The position numbers and the translations under genes were made by a program. Shown in pieces: positions 63,832 through 64,000 of a stretch of 64,000 nt of DNA. Position 1 is the first letter of the stretch. Every line of letters begins with the position of its first letter. The DNA is taken from the NCBI RefSeq assembly GCF_004799445.1, contig NZ_SSNA01000055.1:62001-126000 (forward strand). Direction: 5' to 3'. This DNA is from Bradyrhizobium sp. (GTDB taxonomy: Bacteria > Pseudomonadota > Alphaproteobacteria > Rhizobiales > Xanthobacteraceae). Under the pieces are notes generated by a model, which did not search any database, was not told the DNA's origin, and saw only the letters and a list, made by a program, of their open reading frames with translations.

Positions 63832-64000
63832 CCATGGATCAGGCTGAGCAGCTCTCTGAACTCATCGGGGAGATCTATGATGCAGCGCTGGATCCCTCGC
63901 TGTGGAGTGACGTTGTCGGCAAGGCCGGGCGCTTCGTCGGCGGCTCGGCGGCGGCAATCTTTTCCAAGAGCCCAATCGCCGGGAACGGCAATGTCTATTA
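63828..64000 (+). CDS. LuxR-type regulator, N-terminal part (runs out of window)
   Basis: The first 57 residues of a protein starting MTMDQAEQLSELIGEIYDAA, then LDPSLWSDVVGKAGRFVGGS. This N terminus is typical of ~370-residue LuxR-family helix-turn-helix regulators abundant in Bradyrhizobium; the DNA-binding part lies beyond the window. The start at 63828 overlaps the previous stop; an ATG at 63834, with GAGG six bases upstream, is the alternative. Confidence 0.65.
   Translation, partial: MTMDQAEQLSELIGEIYDAALDPSLWSDVVGKAGRFVGGSAAAIFSKSPIAGNGNVY

Overview
The window looks like chromosomal DNA from Bradyrhizobium or a very close Nitrobacteraceae relative. The sequence is high in G+C. It carries many copies of the palindromic repeats typical of that group (the 'gtcattgcgaggagcg…' and 'gtggattacgcttcgc…' families), and the housekeeping genes (guaB, guaA, rlmE, prfC, der, panB, livGFKHM, pit) are of alphaproteobacterial type. 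No tRNA, rRNA, CRISPR array, intact transposase or integrase was recognised.

Positions 1-21.7 kb are mostly ordinary core genome: an ABC-F ATPase (cut by the window edge), a YaiI-type protein, a MaoC-like protein, an orphan CoxL-type molybdenum hydroxylase subunit, Ppx/GppA, RlmE, two DHA2 MFS exporters, GuaB, an MDR oxidoreductase, a Sel1-repeat protein, an SDR, a MAPEG protein, an RsmB-like RNA methyltransferase, an NTF2-like protein and GuaA. REP-like elements sit in most of the larger gaps.

Positions 21.7-38.9 kb are a mosaic accessory region. Directly after guaA lies a SIR2-TPR gene, then a degraded copy of the guaA 3' end, then a frameshifted gene with a PD-(D/E)XK/NERD-like nuclease core and a C-terminal SEC-C zinc motif. 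Together these look like a decayed (or switchable) anti-phage-type cassette at guaA. Next come a truncated copy of an MFS gene whose intact copy lies 9,005 bp downstream, a ~0.5 kb dispersed repeat (second copy 11.6 kb downstream), a peptide-deformylase-like protein that has lost two metal ligands, two tandem paralogous mini-genes, a NarL-type response regulator fused in frame to a second deformylase fragment, an EF-G-like protein without its GTPase half, a class III cyclase-TPR protein, the intact MFS gene, and a divergent TetR / alpha-beta-hydrolase pair with a clear palindromic operator.

Positions 39-43.2 kb form a compact operon (ArsR regulator, DUF1801, AHSA1/SRPBCC protein, SDR, ECF sigma factor with SnoaL-like tail, DUF899 protein, small membrane protein). 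Positions 43.3-64 kb return to mostly core genes: a GST, a Rid-family protein, an ArsC/Spx-like reductase, a PAS protein, a branched-chain-amino-acid-type ABC transporter operon, a PhoU-like/Pit phosphate pair with a PHO-box-like site, PrfC, a GDSL autotransporter, an HdeA-like protein, NnrU, PanB, a YfgM-like protein, a proline/alanine-rich lipoprotein and Der. The right edge has a truncated LysR gene, an ATC-hydrolase-family gene and the start of a LuxR-type regulator.
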